A DNA stretch of 64,000 nucleotides from Streptomyces sp. GSL17-111 (GCF_037911585.1 NZ_JBAJNS010000001.1:4449501-4513500); one strand, 5' to 3'; shown: positions 45,306-53,587, numbered from the stretch's first letter. A program made the numbers and translations. Notes: generated from the sequence alone by a model not told the origin.

Positions 45306-47528
45306 TCACCCCGGCGGCTCCGACGCCGCCCGCTCCACCCGCACCGCCGAGACCTTGAACTCCGGCATCCGCGAGGTGGGGTCCAGGGCCGGGTTGGTCA
45401 GCGAGTTCGCCCGTCCCGCCCCCGGCCAGTGGAACGGCATGAACACCGTGTCCGGCCGGATGTCCCGGGTGACGCGGGCGGGCGCGACGGCCCGCCCCCG
45501 GCGGGAGGTGACGGCGACGGGATCGCCCTCCGCGATGCCGTGCCGCTCGGCGAGCCGGGGGTGCAGCTGGACGAACGGGCCCGGCGCGGCGGCGTTCAGC
45601 TCCGCCACCCGGCGCGTCTGCGCCCCCGACTGGTACTGGGCCAGCACCCGGCCCGTCGTCAGCAGCACCGGGTACTCCGCGTCCGGCTCCTCGGCGGACG
45701 GCCGGTGCGTGACGGGGACGAACCGGGCCCGGCCGTCCGGCGTCGCGAACCGGTCCAGGAACAGCCGGGGCGTGCCCGGGTGCGGCGCCCCGGCCCCCGG
45801 GCCGTCCGCCCCCGGGCCGTCCGCCGCCGGGCCGTCCGCCGCCGGGCAGGGCCAGAAGACGCCGTCCTCCCGCGCGATGCGGCGGTAGGTGATGCCCGAG
45901 TAGTCGGCCGGGCCGCCCGCCGAGGCGCGCCGCAGCTCCTCGAACACCTCCTCCGGATCGTCCGGGAATCCCTTCTCCCAGCCGAGCCGCGCGGCCAGCG
46001 CCCCCAGCACCCACAGGTCGGACCGCACCCCGGGCGGCGGGTCCACGGCCCTGCGCCGCAGCAGCACCCGGCCCTCCAGGTTCGTCAGCGTGCCGCTCTC
46101 CTCCGCCCACTGCGTCACCGGTAGCACGACGTCCGCCAGCGCCGCCGTCTCGGACAGCACGACGTCGCAGACCGCGAGGAAGTCCAGCGCGCGCAGCCGC
46201 TCCTCCACGTGCGCGGCGCGCGGCGCGGAGACCACCGGATTGGAGGCCAGCACCAGCAGCGAGCGGACGTCGCTGCCGAGGGCGTCGAGCAGCTCGTAGG
46301 CGCTGCGGCCCGGGCCGGGCAGGACGTCCGGCTCCACGCCCCACACCCCGGCCACGTGGGCGCGCGCCGTCGGGTCCGTCAGCAGGCGGTAGCCGGGGAG
46401 CTGGTCGGCCTTCTGCCCGTGCTCCCGGCCGCCTTGTCCGTTGCCCTGCCCGGTCAGGCAGCCGTAACCCGAACGCGGCCGGCCCGCCCGCCCGGTGGCC
46501 AGCGTCAGGTTGATCCACGCCCCCACCGTGTCCGTGCCCTTGGCCTGCTGCTCGGGGCCGCGCGCGGTGAGCACCATGGCCGACTCCGCGTCGCAGAAGT
46601 GCCCGACGGCCTCGCGGAGCTGCGGCACCGGCACCCCCGTGATCCGCTCGACCAGCTCCGGCCAGTGCGCCATCGCGGCGGCCCGCGCCCCGGCCCAGCC
46701 CGTCGTGCGCTCGGCGATGTACCGCTCGTCCGTGCGCCCCTCCGCGACGACGAGATGCAGCAAACCGAGCGCCAGCGCCAGGTCGGTCCCCGGCCGGGGG
46801 GCCAGGTGCAGGTCGGCCAGCTCCGCCGTCCGGGTGCGGCGCGGGTCCACGACGATCAGCGTGCCGCCTCTCTCCCGCAACTCCGTGAAGTACCGCAGCG
46901 CGGGCGGCATCGTCTCCGCCGGGTTCGCGCCCACGAGGATCACGCAACCGGACTCGGCGATGTCCGCCATCGGGAACGGCAGCCCCCGGTCCAGCCCGAA
47001 CGCCCGGATACCGGCGGCCGCCGCCGAGGACATGCAGAAGCGCCCGTTGTAGTCGATCTGCGACGTCCCCAGCACCAGCCGCGCGAACTTGCCGAGCAGA
47101 TACGCCTTCTCGTTGGTGAGCCCGCCGCCCCCGAAGACGCCCTGCGCGTCGGGCCCGTACACCGCGCGCACCCGCGTCAGCTCGGCCGCGATCCGCTCCA
47201 GCGCCTCGTCCCAGCCCGCCGGCTCCAGCGGCCCGCCGGGGGATCGGCGCACCAGCGGCTCCGTCAGCCGCGCCCCGGAGCCCAGCAGCTCCGTGGCGGT
47301 GCGGCCCTTGCCGCACAGCGCACCCCGGTTGACGGGGAACGCGGGCCGCTCGGTGACCTCCAGCCCCGTCGCGCCGCCCGGCCGCAGGCCCATGCCGCAC
47401 TGGAGCGAGCAGTACGGGCAGTGCGTCTCGACGGAGCCCGGGGTGGGTGCCCGGGCGGGTTCCTGACCGAACTCCTGACCGGGCTCCTGGGCTGACGGCA
47501 CGGGCTGCGGGGCGGGCGTCGCGTTCAT
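45306..47528 (-). CDS. nasA: assimilatory nitrate reductase catalytic subunit (molybdopterin oxidoreductase)
   Basis: 740 residues, cytoplasmic (no Tat signal). [4Fe-4S] Cys ligands C37-x2-C40-x3-C44-x27-C72 in CPYCSLQCGM and LCGKG, then GGGGLTNEKAYLLGKFAR, the Mo-bis-MGD regions VILVGANPAETMPPALRYF, YGCLTGQGNGQGGREHGQK and the C-terminal TTGRVLAQYQSGAQTRRVAEL domain. It lacks the C-terminal BFD domain of some NasA. Reduces nitrate to nitrite for NirBD at 21-24 kb. A stretch of repeated GPxADGP units lies near residue 570 (45780-45850). Divergent from a sirohydrochlorin chelatase gene, with GlnR-like sites between. Confidence 0.94.
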   Translation of the reverse strand: MNATPAPQPVPSAQEPGQEFGQEPARAPTPGSVETHCPYCSLQCGMGLRPGGATGLEVTERPAFPVNRGALCGKGRTATELLGSGARLTEPLVRRSPGGPLEPAGWDEALERIAAELTRVRAVYGPDAQGVFGGGGLTNEKAYLLGKFARLVLGTSQIDYNGRFCMSSAAAAGIRAFGLDRGLPFPMADIAESGCVILVGANPAETMPPALRYFTELRERGGTLIVVDPRRTRTAELADLHLAPRPGTDLALALGLLHLVVAEGRTDERYIAERTTGWAGARAAAMAHWPELVERITGVPVPQLREAVGHFCDAESAMVLTARGPEQQAKGTDTVGAWINLTLATGRAGRPRSGYGCLTGQGNGQGGREHGQKADQLPGYRLLTDPTARAHVAGVWGVEPDVLPGPGRSAYELLDALGSDVRSLLVLASNPVVSAPRAAHVEERLRALDFLAVCDVVLSETAALADVVLPVTQWAEESGTLTNLEGRVLLRRRAVDPPPGVRSDLWVLGALAARLGWEKGFPDDPEEVFEELRRASAGGPADYSGITYRRIAREDGVFWPCPAADGPAADGPGADGPGAGAPHPGTPRLFLDRFATPDGRARFVPVTHRPSAEEPDAEYPVLLTTGRVLAQYQSGAQTRRVAELNAAAPGPFVQLHPRLAERHGIAEGDPVAVTSRRGRAVAPARVTRDIRPDTVFMPFHWPGAGRANSLTNPALDPTSRMPEFKVSAVRVERAASEPPG

Positions 47529-47550
47529 GCCGCCATCGTGCGTCGGGCGT

Positions 47551-47589
47551 GTTTCCTGATCGCCCCCACCGTGTTACGGCCCCGGTAAC
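47551..47589 (-). promoter_or_regulatory. GlnR-like half-sites upstream of nasA
   Basis: On the nasA strand: GTTAC, then GTAAC after 7 bp, then GAAAC 17 bp further (a 22-bp, two-turn step with the middle half-site degenerate). These match GlnR half-site forms, although the spacing is not the ideal 6 bp throughout. It sits 23-61 nt before the nasA ATG. nasA is a known GlnR target in Streptomyces. Confidence 0.42.
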
Positions 47590-47688
47590 AAGCCGCTCCC
47601 CGCCGGTCCCCGCGCACCGTGAGGCCCGCGCAACCCGCCGTTTCCCGCGCGCAACGGCCCGGCAACCGTCCCCGTTCACCCTGGAGAC

Positions 47689-48504
47689 ATGACGGCGAGC
47701 ACCCACCGCATCCCCTCCTTCGGCCCACCGTGCCCGGACGCCCCCACGGACGCCCCCACGCTCGTCGCCGTCGCCCACGGCTCCCGCGACCCCCGCGCCC
47801 TCACCACCGTCCGCGCGCTCCTGGACGAGGTCCGCGCGCAGCGGCCCGGCCTGCGCGTCGAGCTCGGCCACATCGAGCTGGCCGCCCCGCTGCTGACCGA
47901 CACCCTCGCCGCCCACGCCCCCGGGGACGTCGTCCTCGTCCCGCTGCTCCTCGGCCGGGGTCACCACGTGGGGCACGACCTGCCCCGGGCCGCCGACGCC
48001 GCGCCGCACCTGCGGTCCGCCCGGGCCACCGCCCTCGGCCCACACCCCCTGCTCGCCGAGGCCCTGCACGCCCGCCTGGCCGAAGCCCCGGCCCGCCGGC
48101 CCGGCCCGCCCGACGCCGTCGTCCTGGCCGCCGCCGGCTCCCGCGACCCGAGCTCCGCCGCCGACGCCGAGCGCACCGCCGCCCTGCTCTCCCGCCGCCT
48201 CGGCGGCACCCCCGTCCACCCCGCCTACGCCACCGCCGCCACCCCCGCCGTCCCCCAGGTCGTCGCCGCCCTGCGCGCGGCCGGACACCGCCGCATCGCC
48301 CTGGCCTCCTACTTCACGGCCCCCGGGTACTTCGCCACCCGCTGCGCCCGCGCCGCGGGCCCCGGAGTACCGGCCGCCCCGCCGCTGGGTGCCCACCCCG
48401 CCCTCGCCCGCCTCGTCCTGCACCGCTACGACGAGGCCCGCGTCCGCGCACTGTCCGGGCGGCGTGCCCTGCCCCGGCGGCCCGCCCTGCCCGCCGTCGC
48501 CTGA
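47689..48504 (+). CDS. sirohydrochlorin chelatase (CbiX/SirB type)
   Basis: 271 residues: LVAVAHGSRDPRALTTVRALLDEV with the metal-handling His, a second half-repeat VVLAAAGSRDPSSAADAERTAALL, and LASYFTAPGYFATRCA. Inserts Fe(II) (or Co) into sirohydrochlorin. Divergent from nasA and sharing its control region, so most likely supplies siroheme to NirB. The C-terminal tail is Arg/Pro-rich and without assigned role. Confidence 0.9.
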   Translation: MTASTHRIPSFGPPCPDAPTDAPTLVAVAHGSRDPRALTTVRALLDEVRAQRPGLRVELGHIELAAPLLTDTLAAHAPGDVVLVPLLLGRGHHVGHDLPRAADAAPHLRSARATALGPHPLLAEALHARLAEAPARRPGPPDAVVLAAAGSRDPSSAADAERTAALLSRRLGGTPVHPAYATAATPAVPQVVAALRAAGHRRIALASYFTAPGYFATRCARAAGPGVPAAPPLGAHPALARLVLHRYDEARVRALSGRRALPRRPALPAVA

Positions 48505-48537
48505 CGGGACGTGACGGGCCCGGCTACCGTCGGACGT

Positions 48538-49842
48538 ATGCACGGCACGTACCGCACGTACGACCCGACCGACACCGAGCGCTGGGAGCCCGAGCCGGAC
48601 AAGCGTCCCGGCCGCACCGCCTTCCAGCGGGACCGGGCGCGCGTCCTGCACTCGGCCGCGCTGCGCCGCCTCGCGGGCAAGACCCAGGTCGTCGCCCCCG
48701 GCGGCGACGAGCACGCCTGGGACGCCACCCCGCGCACCCGGCTGACCCACTCCCTGGAGTGCGCCCAGGTCGGCCGGGAGCTCGGGGCCGCCCTCGGCTG
48801 CGACCCGGACCTCGTCGAGGTCGCCTGCCTCGCCCACGACCTCGGCCACCCGCCCTTCGGCCACAACGGCGAGCAGACCCTCGCCGAGATCGCCGAACCC
48901 TGCGGCGGCTTCGAGGGCAACGCCCAGTCGCTGCGGCTGCTCGCCCGGCTGGAGCCCAAACGATTCTCCGCCGACGGCCTCCCCGTCGGCCTCAACCTCA
49001 CCCGCGCCACCCTCGACGCCGCCACCAAGTACCCCTGGCCCCAGGGCGGCCACCCCGACGACCCCGGCTCCCCGAAGTTCGGCGTCTACGCCGACGACGT
49101 GCCCGTCTTCACCTGGTTCCGGGCCGGTGCCCCACCCGGCCGCCGGTGCTTCGAGGCGCAGGTCATGGACTGGTCCGACGACGTCGCCTACTCCGTGCAC
49201 GACGTCGAGGACGGGCTGCACGCCGGGCACCTAGACCCCGGCGTCCTCCTCGCCGACCCCGAACGGCGGGAGGTCCTCGCCGTCGCCCGCGAGCGCTACG
49301 CCCCGCCCGGCACCGAGGACGCCGAGCTGGCCGAGGCGCTCGACCGGCTGCTCGACCAGGAGTGGTGGCCGCACGGCTACGACGGCACCGCCACCGCACA
49401 GGCACGGCTCAAGGACGCCACCAGCCAGCTCATCGGCCGCTTCTGCCTCGCCGCAGAACACGCCACCCGCGCCGCCCACGGCAGCGGCCCCCTGACCCGC
49501 TACGCCGCCGATCTCATCGTGCCGCGCGGGCCCCGGCTGGAGTGCGCGGTCCTGAAGGCCGTCGCCGACCGCTACGTCATGCAACGCCCCGACCAGGAGA
49601 AACTCCGCGCCGAGCAGCGCGTCATCCTCGCCGAGCTGGCCGAGGTGCTGATCCTGCGCGCGCCCGACGGGCTCGACCCCCAGTTCCGCGCCCTGTACGC
49701 GCGGGCCGACGACGACGCCGACCGCGTCCGCGTCGTCGTCGACCAGATCGCCTGCCTCACCGACCCCTCCGCCCGGGCCCTGCACGCCCGGCTCACCCGC
49801 CACCTCGCCCACCCCGTCGGCCGAACACGCCGGGCGGAGTGA
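48538..49842 (+). CDS. dgt: deoxyguanosinetriphosphate triphosphohydrolase
   Basis: 434 residues. HD-domain dNTPase: FQRDRARVLHSAALRRLAGKTQV, TRLTHSLECAQVGREL (metal His), and VACLAHDLGHPPFGHNGEQTL (HD pair), with DWSDDVAYSVHDVEDGL. Cleaves dNTPs to nucleoside plus tripolyphosphate and tunes dNTP pools; homologues limit phage. TACCGT at 48525-48530 is a -10 box placing the transcript start on the ATG, so it is likely leaderless. Confidence 0.93.
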   Translation: MHGTYRTYDPTDTERWEPEPDKRPGRTAFQRDRARVLHSAALRRLAGKTQVVAPGGDEHAWDATPRTRLTHSLECAQVGRELGAALGCDPDLVEVACLAHDLGHPPFGHNGEQTLAEIAEPCGGFEGNAQSLRLLARLEPKRFSADGLPVGLNLTRATLDAATKYPWPQGGHPDDPGSPKFGVYADDVPVFTWFRAGAPPGRRCFEAQVMDWSDDVAYSVHDVEDGLHAGHLDPGVLLADPERREVLAVARERYAPPGTEDAELAEALDRLLDQEWWPHGYDGTATAQARLKDATSQLIGRFCLAAEHATRAAHGSGPLTRYAADLIVPRGPRLECAVLKAVADRYVMQRPDQEKLRAEQRVILAELAEVLILRAPDGLDPQFRALYARADDDADRVRVVVDQIACLTDPSARALHARLTRHLAHPVGRTRRAE

Positions 49843-49970
49843 CGGTCACCCCCGCACGGACCGACAGGTCCGCACAATAGGTGTGCGCCCTTCCCGTGAT
49901 CCCGCATGTGCGGGACGCTCCCAGGTGAACCTTCCGGGGGGCGACCGGAACGGCAGCGAGGAGGCACCAC

Positions 49971-51230
49971 GTGGTGGACGCACACGAGACCTTCGTCATC
50001 ATCGGCGGCGGACTGGCCGGAGCCAAGGCCGCCGAAACCCTGCGCGCGGAGGGATTCACCGGCCGGGTCATACTGATCGGCGACGAACGCGACCACCCCT
50101 ACGAGCGTCCTCCGCTCTCCAAGGGCTACCTCACCGGGGACGAGGAGCGCGCGGGCCTCTTCGTCCACGAACCCGCCTGGTACGCGCGCGCCGAGATCGA
50201 GCTGCACCTGGGCCAGCCCGCCGTCCACATCGACCGCCACACCCGGTCCGTCCGCCTCGGTGACGGCGCCGTCCTGCGCTACGACAAGCTGCTCCTCGCC
50301 ACCGGCGCCGAGCCCCGGCGCCTGGACATCCCCGGCACCGACCTGGCCGGCGTCCACCACCTGCGCCGGCTGGCCCACGCCGACCAGCTGCGCGGCATGC
50401 TCACCCGGCTCGGCCGGGAGAACGGCCACCTCGTCATCGCGGGAGCCGGCTGGATCGGGCTGGAGGTCGCCGCCGCCGCGCGGACCTACGGCGCGGAGGT
50501 CACTGTCATCGAACGCGACCCCTCGCCCCTGCACCGCGTCATCGGCCCCGAGCTGGGCGCCCTCTTCGCCGACCTGCACCGCGAGAACGGCGTCCGGCTG
50601 GTCTTCGGCGCCACCCTGGAGGAGATCGTCGGCTCCGAGGGCCAGGTGCTCGCCGTCCGCACCGCCGACGGCGAGGAGTACCCCGCCCACGGCGTCCTCG
50701 CCGCCATCGGCGCCGCCCCCCGCACCGCACTGGCCGACGCCGCCGGGCTGGACCTGGACGCCGCGACCGGCGGCATCGCCGTCGACGCCGCCCTGCGCAC
50801 CTCCGACCCGGCCGTCCACGCCGCCGGTGACGTCGCCGCCGTCCAGCACCCCGTGCTCGACACCCGGCTGCGCGTCGAGCACTGGGCGAACGCCCTGCAC
50901 GGCGGCCCGGCCGCCGCCCGCGCCATGCTCGGCCAGGACGTCTCCTACGACCGCATCCCCTACTTCTTCTCCGACCAGTACGACGTGGGCCTGGAGTACA
51001 GCGGCTGGGCCCCGCCCGGCACCTACGACCAGGTCGTGTGCCGGGGCGACGTCGGCAAGCGCGAGTTCATCGCCTTCTGGCTGCGCGGGAACCGCGTGCT
51101 GGCCGGGCTCAACGTCAACGTCTGGGACGTCGCCGGGCCCATCCAGGACCTCGTCCGCTCCGGCCGGGCCGTCGACCCCCACCGTCTCGCCGATCCGGCG
51201 GCCCCGCTCACCGACCTGCCCTCCGCCTGA
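49971..51230 (+). CDS. NAD(P)H:ferredoxin/rubredoxin-type FAD oxidoreductase
   Basis: 419 residues. TFVIIGGGLAGAKAAETLRAEG, DHPYERPPLSKGYL, LLLATGAEPRRL, VIAGAGWIGLEVAAAARTYGAEV and HAAGDVAAVQHPV are diagnostic of the BphA4/putidaredoxin-reductase group, ending with the reductase C-terminal domain (FFSDQYDVGLEYSG). Transfers electrons from NAD(P)H to a [2Fe-2S] or similar partner, perhaps for P450s; no ferredoxin is adjacent. GTG 49971 (or 49974) follows GAGGAGG. Confidence 0.92.
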   Translation: MVDAHETFVIIGGGLAGAKAAETLRAEGFTGRVILIGDERDHPYERPPLSKGYLTGDEERAGLFVHEPAWYARAEIELHLGQPAVHIDRHTRSVRLGDGAVLRYDKLLLATGAEPRRLDIPGTDLAGVHHLRRLAHADQLRGMLTRLGRENGHLVIAGAGWIGLEVAAAARTYGAEVTVIERDPSPLHRVIGPELGALFADLHRENGVRLVFGATLEEIVGSEGQVLAVRTADGEEYPAHGVLAAIGAAPRTALADAAGLDLDAATGGIAVDAALRTSDPAVHAAGDVAAVQHPVLDTRLRVEHWANALHGGPAAARAMLGQDVSYDRIPYFFSDQYDVGLEYSGWAPPGTYDQVVCRGDVGKREFIAFWLRGNRVLAGLNVNVWDVAGPIQDLVRSGRAVDPHRLADPAAPLTDLPSA

Positions 51231-51246
51231 CGCACGCGCCGACGCA

Positions 51247-51293
51247 CGTGGGGCCGGTGCCCGGAGCCGTTCGCTCCGGGCACCGGCCCCACG
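51247..51293. terminator. strong bidirectional hairpin terminator
   Basis: Perfect 21-bp stem with a CGTTC loop, in the convergent gap between the FAD oxidoreductase and the YtxH-like gene. Confidence 0.85.
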
Positions 51294-51300
51294 CGGCCGT

Positions 51301-51606
51301 TCAGGTGTTGCTCGTGCCCCAGTCGTCACCGGCCGAGGCGTTCCGCCGGCCGCCCGCCATCGTGCGCATCCGGTCGCTCACCGAGTGCGGCAGCCGGTCG
51401 CCCATCCGGTCGGCCACGGCCGTCCCGGCCTTGCCCGCCGCGTCCCGGCCGCTGACGGCGGCGGCCTCGAAGGTGTTCCGTACGGCCGGGTTCTCGGTGA
51501 ACCGTTCCGCGGCCTTCCGCAGCTGTTCATACCGCTCACGCCCGGCCTTCGCGCCGGCCACATAGCCGATCGCCAGACCGGCGAGGAACGTCAGTCGGTA
51601 CCGCAT
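51301..51606 (-). CDS. YtxH-like small membrane-associated protein
   Basis: 101 residues from ATG 51606. The N-terminus MRYRLTFLAGLAIGYVAGAKAGRERYEQLRK is one membrane helix with a glycine zipper and a basic end, as in YtxH/DUF-type stress proteins. The rest is amphipathic (DRMGDRLPHSVSDRMRTMAG). Common as a single gene in Streptomyces; function unknown. Confidence 0.82.
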   Translation of the reverse strand: MRYRLTFLAGLAIGYVAGAKAGRERYEQLRKAAERFTENPAVRNTFEAAAVSGRDAAGKAGTAVADRMGDRLPHSVSDRMRTMAGGRRNASAGDDWGTSNT

Positions 51607-51763
51607 GCTCGACAACCCTTCCGCTCGTCTTCAACGCTCACTGTCCAGGGTGCCCAGATCCTGCGCGCTTACCGATTTCAAACCATGCCCTGGCATGCGC
51701 TAATGTATTGCTCGCAGCGAGGGAGCGCCCCCGGAGCACGGCGGACGCACCCACGCAGGGCAG

Positions 51764-51836
51764 TCCCCTGTAGCTCAATTGGCAGAGCAGCCGGCTGTTA
51801 ACCGGCAGGTTACTGGTTCGAGTCCAGTCGGGGGAG
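51764..51836 (+). tRNA. tRNA-Asn (GUU)
   Basis: 73-nt cloverleaf. Acceptor TCCCCTG pairs with CGGGGGA, anticodon loop CTGTTAA (GTT), T-arm ACTGG-TTCGAGT-CCAGT, discriminator G. CCA is not encoded. A rho-independent terminator follows 11 bp later. Confidence 0.97.
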
Positions 51837-51847
51837 CTCGTCACACG

Positions 51848-51872
51848 AAGGGCCCCGTACGGGGCCCTTTTT
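51848..51872 (+). terminator. rho-independent terminator after tRNA-Asn
   Basis: 9-bp stem AAGGGCCCC/GGGGCCCTT with GTAC loop and a short T-run. Confidence 0.9.
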
Positions 51873-52015
51873 GGTGATCTTCGCCGATCGCGGAACCACG
51901 TCCCACGTGATCGTTGTCTCCCCTCCCGAAGGCCGCAGCCCCGTCCGGGCGGGAGATCGTATAAGGAGCTATGCTGCGGCAGACGGCGCGTACAGATGTA
52001 CGCGACGCGCCGAAC

Positions 52016-52089
52016 GGGGCGGTAGCTCAGCCGGTTAGAGCAGCGGACTCATAATCCGTCGGCCGTGGGTTCGAGTCCCACCCGCCCCA
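52016..52089 (+). tRNA. tRNA with CAU anticodon (Met, or Ile2 with lysidine)
   Basis: 74-nt cloverleaf. Acceptor GGGGCGG/CCGCCCC, D-arm AGCTCAGCCGGTTAGAGCA, anticodon loop CTCATAA (CAT), T-arm GTGGG-TTCGAGT-CCCAC, discriminator A. The first acceptor pair is G-C, so it is not the initiator tRNA. Elongator Met and tRNA-Ile2 (lysidine-modified) share the CAU anticodon; I cannot separate them by eye. Accessory DNA starts right after it. Confidence 0.93.
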
Positions 52090-52472
52090 CTCCAGGGCCT
52101 CCCGATGGGAGCCGTACCGACCGGCACAACGAGCGTTGAGCGGTCAGGGAACGGGCGGGCGGCGGACCTCGTGAAGATCGCTGGCTGGCCCGCTGTTGGC
52201 CCGAGCTGCAAACGATCATGCGTGACGAAGCCCCCGATCAGCCGGAGCTGAAGGGGGCACTCGACCGCGTTGCCGACAGCGCGTGCTGACCGCTCCGACT
52301 GCTGGTGACGGGCGCAGGTCGCACTTCCGGCCGCCGCCAGCTCGCGTCCGACACGGATCGCCTCATGCCGTGGCACCAGCTGCGCATCTCCGTGATGATC
52401 GACCCATGTGGGTCGGCCCCGGCGGCGCACTGTCGACTCGGAGGGGCCAAGCTAGGCCAGGCAGGAGGAGGC
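52090..52472. other. non-coding or decayed DNA after the CAU tRNA
   Basis: About 380 bp with no convincing gene. Short frames end quickly and codon third-position GC is not biased. Likely part of a degraded island next to a tRNA gene, a common integration site. No tRNA 3' end duplication was found. Confidence 0.45.
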
Positions 52473-52558
52473 GTTGCCCCCGCGCGTGCGGGGATGCTCC
52501 AGTCGGGCACACCTACCCAACGTTGGGTAGGTCGCCCCCGTGCTCGCGCGGATGCTCT
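52473..52558 (+). CRISPR. possible CRISPR remnant (two type I-E-like repeats)
   Basis: A 28-nt unit at 52473-52500 has the core CCCCCGCGCGTGCGGGGATG followed by CTCC, very like Streptomyces type I-E CRISPR repeats. A degenerate copy begins at 52531 (starts GTCGCCCCCGTGCTCG, ends GCGGATGCTCT). The unit step is 58 nt rather than the usual 61, and the 30-nt interval contains a palindrome, so it is not an ordinary spacer. No cas genes or further repeats in the window. It may be an array remnant or a CRISPR-like stem. Confidence 0.4.
52511..52532. repeat. perfect 22-bp palindrome
   Basis: Left arm ACCTACCCAAC followed at once by its exact complement GTTGGGTAGGT. It fills most of the interval between the two CRISPR-like units and runs 2 bp into the second. 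It could be an operator or a replication/nicking-type site. No adjacent gene explains it. Confidence 0.7.
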
Positions 52559-52652
52559 TGACTGCGTTTGCAGGGGCTGGCCGTCGGGTGATTCGCTCGG
52601 CGGTCCAGCCATCCTGTTTTACCCACTACTCGAACTCGCGCCCAACGACGAG

Positions 52653-52681
52653 GCCCCGCCCAGCCAGAGCTGAGCGGGGGC
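52653..52681 (-). terminator. putative terminator for the small Cys-containing ORF
   Basis: Hairpin with GCCCCGCCCAGC against GCTGAGCGGGGGC (one bulge, one wobble), 13 nt downstream of the ORF stop at 52694. Confidence 0.4.
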
Positions 52682-52693
52682 CTGGGCGTCGGG

Positions 52694-52822
52694 CTACTGG
52701 GTCGGCTGACCGGCGCCGGGACACATGGCCCGATCACCGGCGGGCTGGTGGGGCGGGCAGGGAGTGCCGGGTGGGACGCTCACCCGGGCCCCACAGGAGC
52801 CGCAACCGGACTGGTCAGACAT
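52694..52822 (-). CDS. 42-residue Cys-containing small protein
   Basis: Not recognised. Starts MSDQSGCGSCGARV with four Cys (C7, C10, C22, C34), two of them as CxxC, many Pro and Gly, and no hydrophobic segment. ATG 52822 has an exceptionally good ribosome site, AAGGAGG, 5 nt upstream, and a hairpin follows the stop. It is 69 bp downstream of the 137-residue gene on the same strand, so probably co-transcribed. CxxC pairs suggest metal binding or a modified peptide. Too short for normal gene calling. Confidence 0.55.
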   Translation of the reverse strand: MSDQSGCGSCGARVSVPPGTPCPPHQPAGDRAMCPGAGQPTQ

Positions 52823-52891
52823 GACTACCTCCTTGATGGATGGTGGTTCAGGTCCGTGCTCGGTGGTGCCTTACGCCCGCCCGTCGCCGGT

Positions 52892-53305
52892 TCAGCGGAC
52901 GACGCGGGCGTAGATCCTCGCCGTGTCAGCGAAGAAGAAGGTGACCCCGTCGTTGCCGTCCCGGTTGTCCGGCCGAGAGGACCAGATCACGACATCGACG
53001 AGTTCGCGGGAGCCGGAGCGGGCGACGAGCTCGGCGATGAACCGCTCCTCGGGCAGACCACCTGCCGGTACCCGGTCGACGTCGAACGGCTGCTCGGCCT
53101 CGGTGACGCGCTCGGGCTCGGTGAACTTGTCCCCGTCGCGGGACTGCGCGATGAACTGGAAGCGCATCTCGCGGCCGTCCATGCGGACAGCCAGCCCGTA
53201 GGGGTACCGGTCGTCTCCGGCCTCCTTCAGCGTGGTGACGGTGCCGACCCTGGGGTCGTTCTTGGCCAAATCCAGGACGAGGGCCTCGAAACGCTGGGGT
53301 CGCAT
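52892..53305 (-). CDS. hypothetical protein of the tRNA-adjacent island
   Basis: 137 residues, MRPQRFEALVLDLAKNDPRV..., with a predicted alpha/beta layout (TVTTLKEAGDDRYPYGLAVR, MRFQFIAQSRDGDKF, VDVVIWSSRPDNRDGNDGVTFFF). No known domain recognised; resembles orphan proteins I associate with actinomycete integrative elements, but this is memory-based. ATG 53305 has GGAAGGAAGA upstream. Sits upstream of the 42-residue ORF. Confidence 0.68.
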   Translation of the reverse strand: MRPQRFEALVLDLAKNDPRVGTVTTLKEAGDDRYPYGLAVRMDGREMRFQFIAQSRDGDKFTEPERVTEAEQPFDVDRVPAGGLPEERFIAELVARSGSRELVDVVIWSSRPDNRDGNDGVTFFFADTARIYARVVR

Positions 53306-53346
53306 GGTGGTCTTCCTTCCGTCGGCGGCACGTCAGTCTACGAACG

Positions 53347-53361
53347 CCGTCGGCCGTGGGT
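53347..53361. repeat. 15-bp direct repeat of the CAU tRNA
   Basis: CCGTCGGCCGTGGGT is identical to 52056-52070 inside the tRNA (anticodon stem to T-stem). The copy flanks the small-gene pair and CRISPR-like remnant on the far side. Could be a worn attachment-site copy; integrase genes are absent, and the match does not include the tRNA 3' end. Confidence 0.35.
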
Positions 53362-53587
53362 GGGCGTCGCCGGGCGGACGTCGCAGCGTGTCAGACACCT
53401 CGGCGGAGCTGGCCGGGCCCTGTCCGGCTAGGGACGGGCGAAGTCACCTCAGCACCTGCCGTCCGGCTCCACAGCGGTGGACGAAGCGTGTACCCGGTGG
53501 CGGCATGAGTGGATGCCCGCTCGTCGAGCGGTTCGCGGCAGGGTCAGTGCTGCCCCACCCGCTCCTGAGGTCGTGCACTCATGCCCC

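Noticed and set aside
44695..49230. Minus-strand open frame of 1511 codons spanning SpoIIE, nasA and the chelatase
   Set aside because: It crosses several well-supported genes on both strands and translates to Gly/Arg/Ala repeats; it results from GC-rich codon bias.
49893..49920. Second CRISPR-like repeat upstream of the FAD oxidoreductase
   Set aside because: The 16-bp palindrome TCCCGCATGTGCGGGA followed by CGCTCC resembles a repeat core, but it stands alone at a promoter/leader position and differs at several consensus positions; more likely a leader hairpin.
51764..52089. Intact integrative element at the tRNA pair
   Set aside because: No integrase, excisionase, replication or transfer gene lies in the 4 kb beyond, and no copy of the tRNA 3' end was found; only a worn remnant can be argued.
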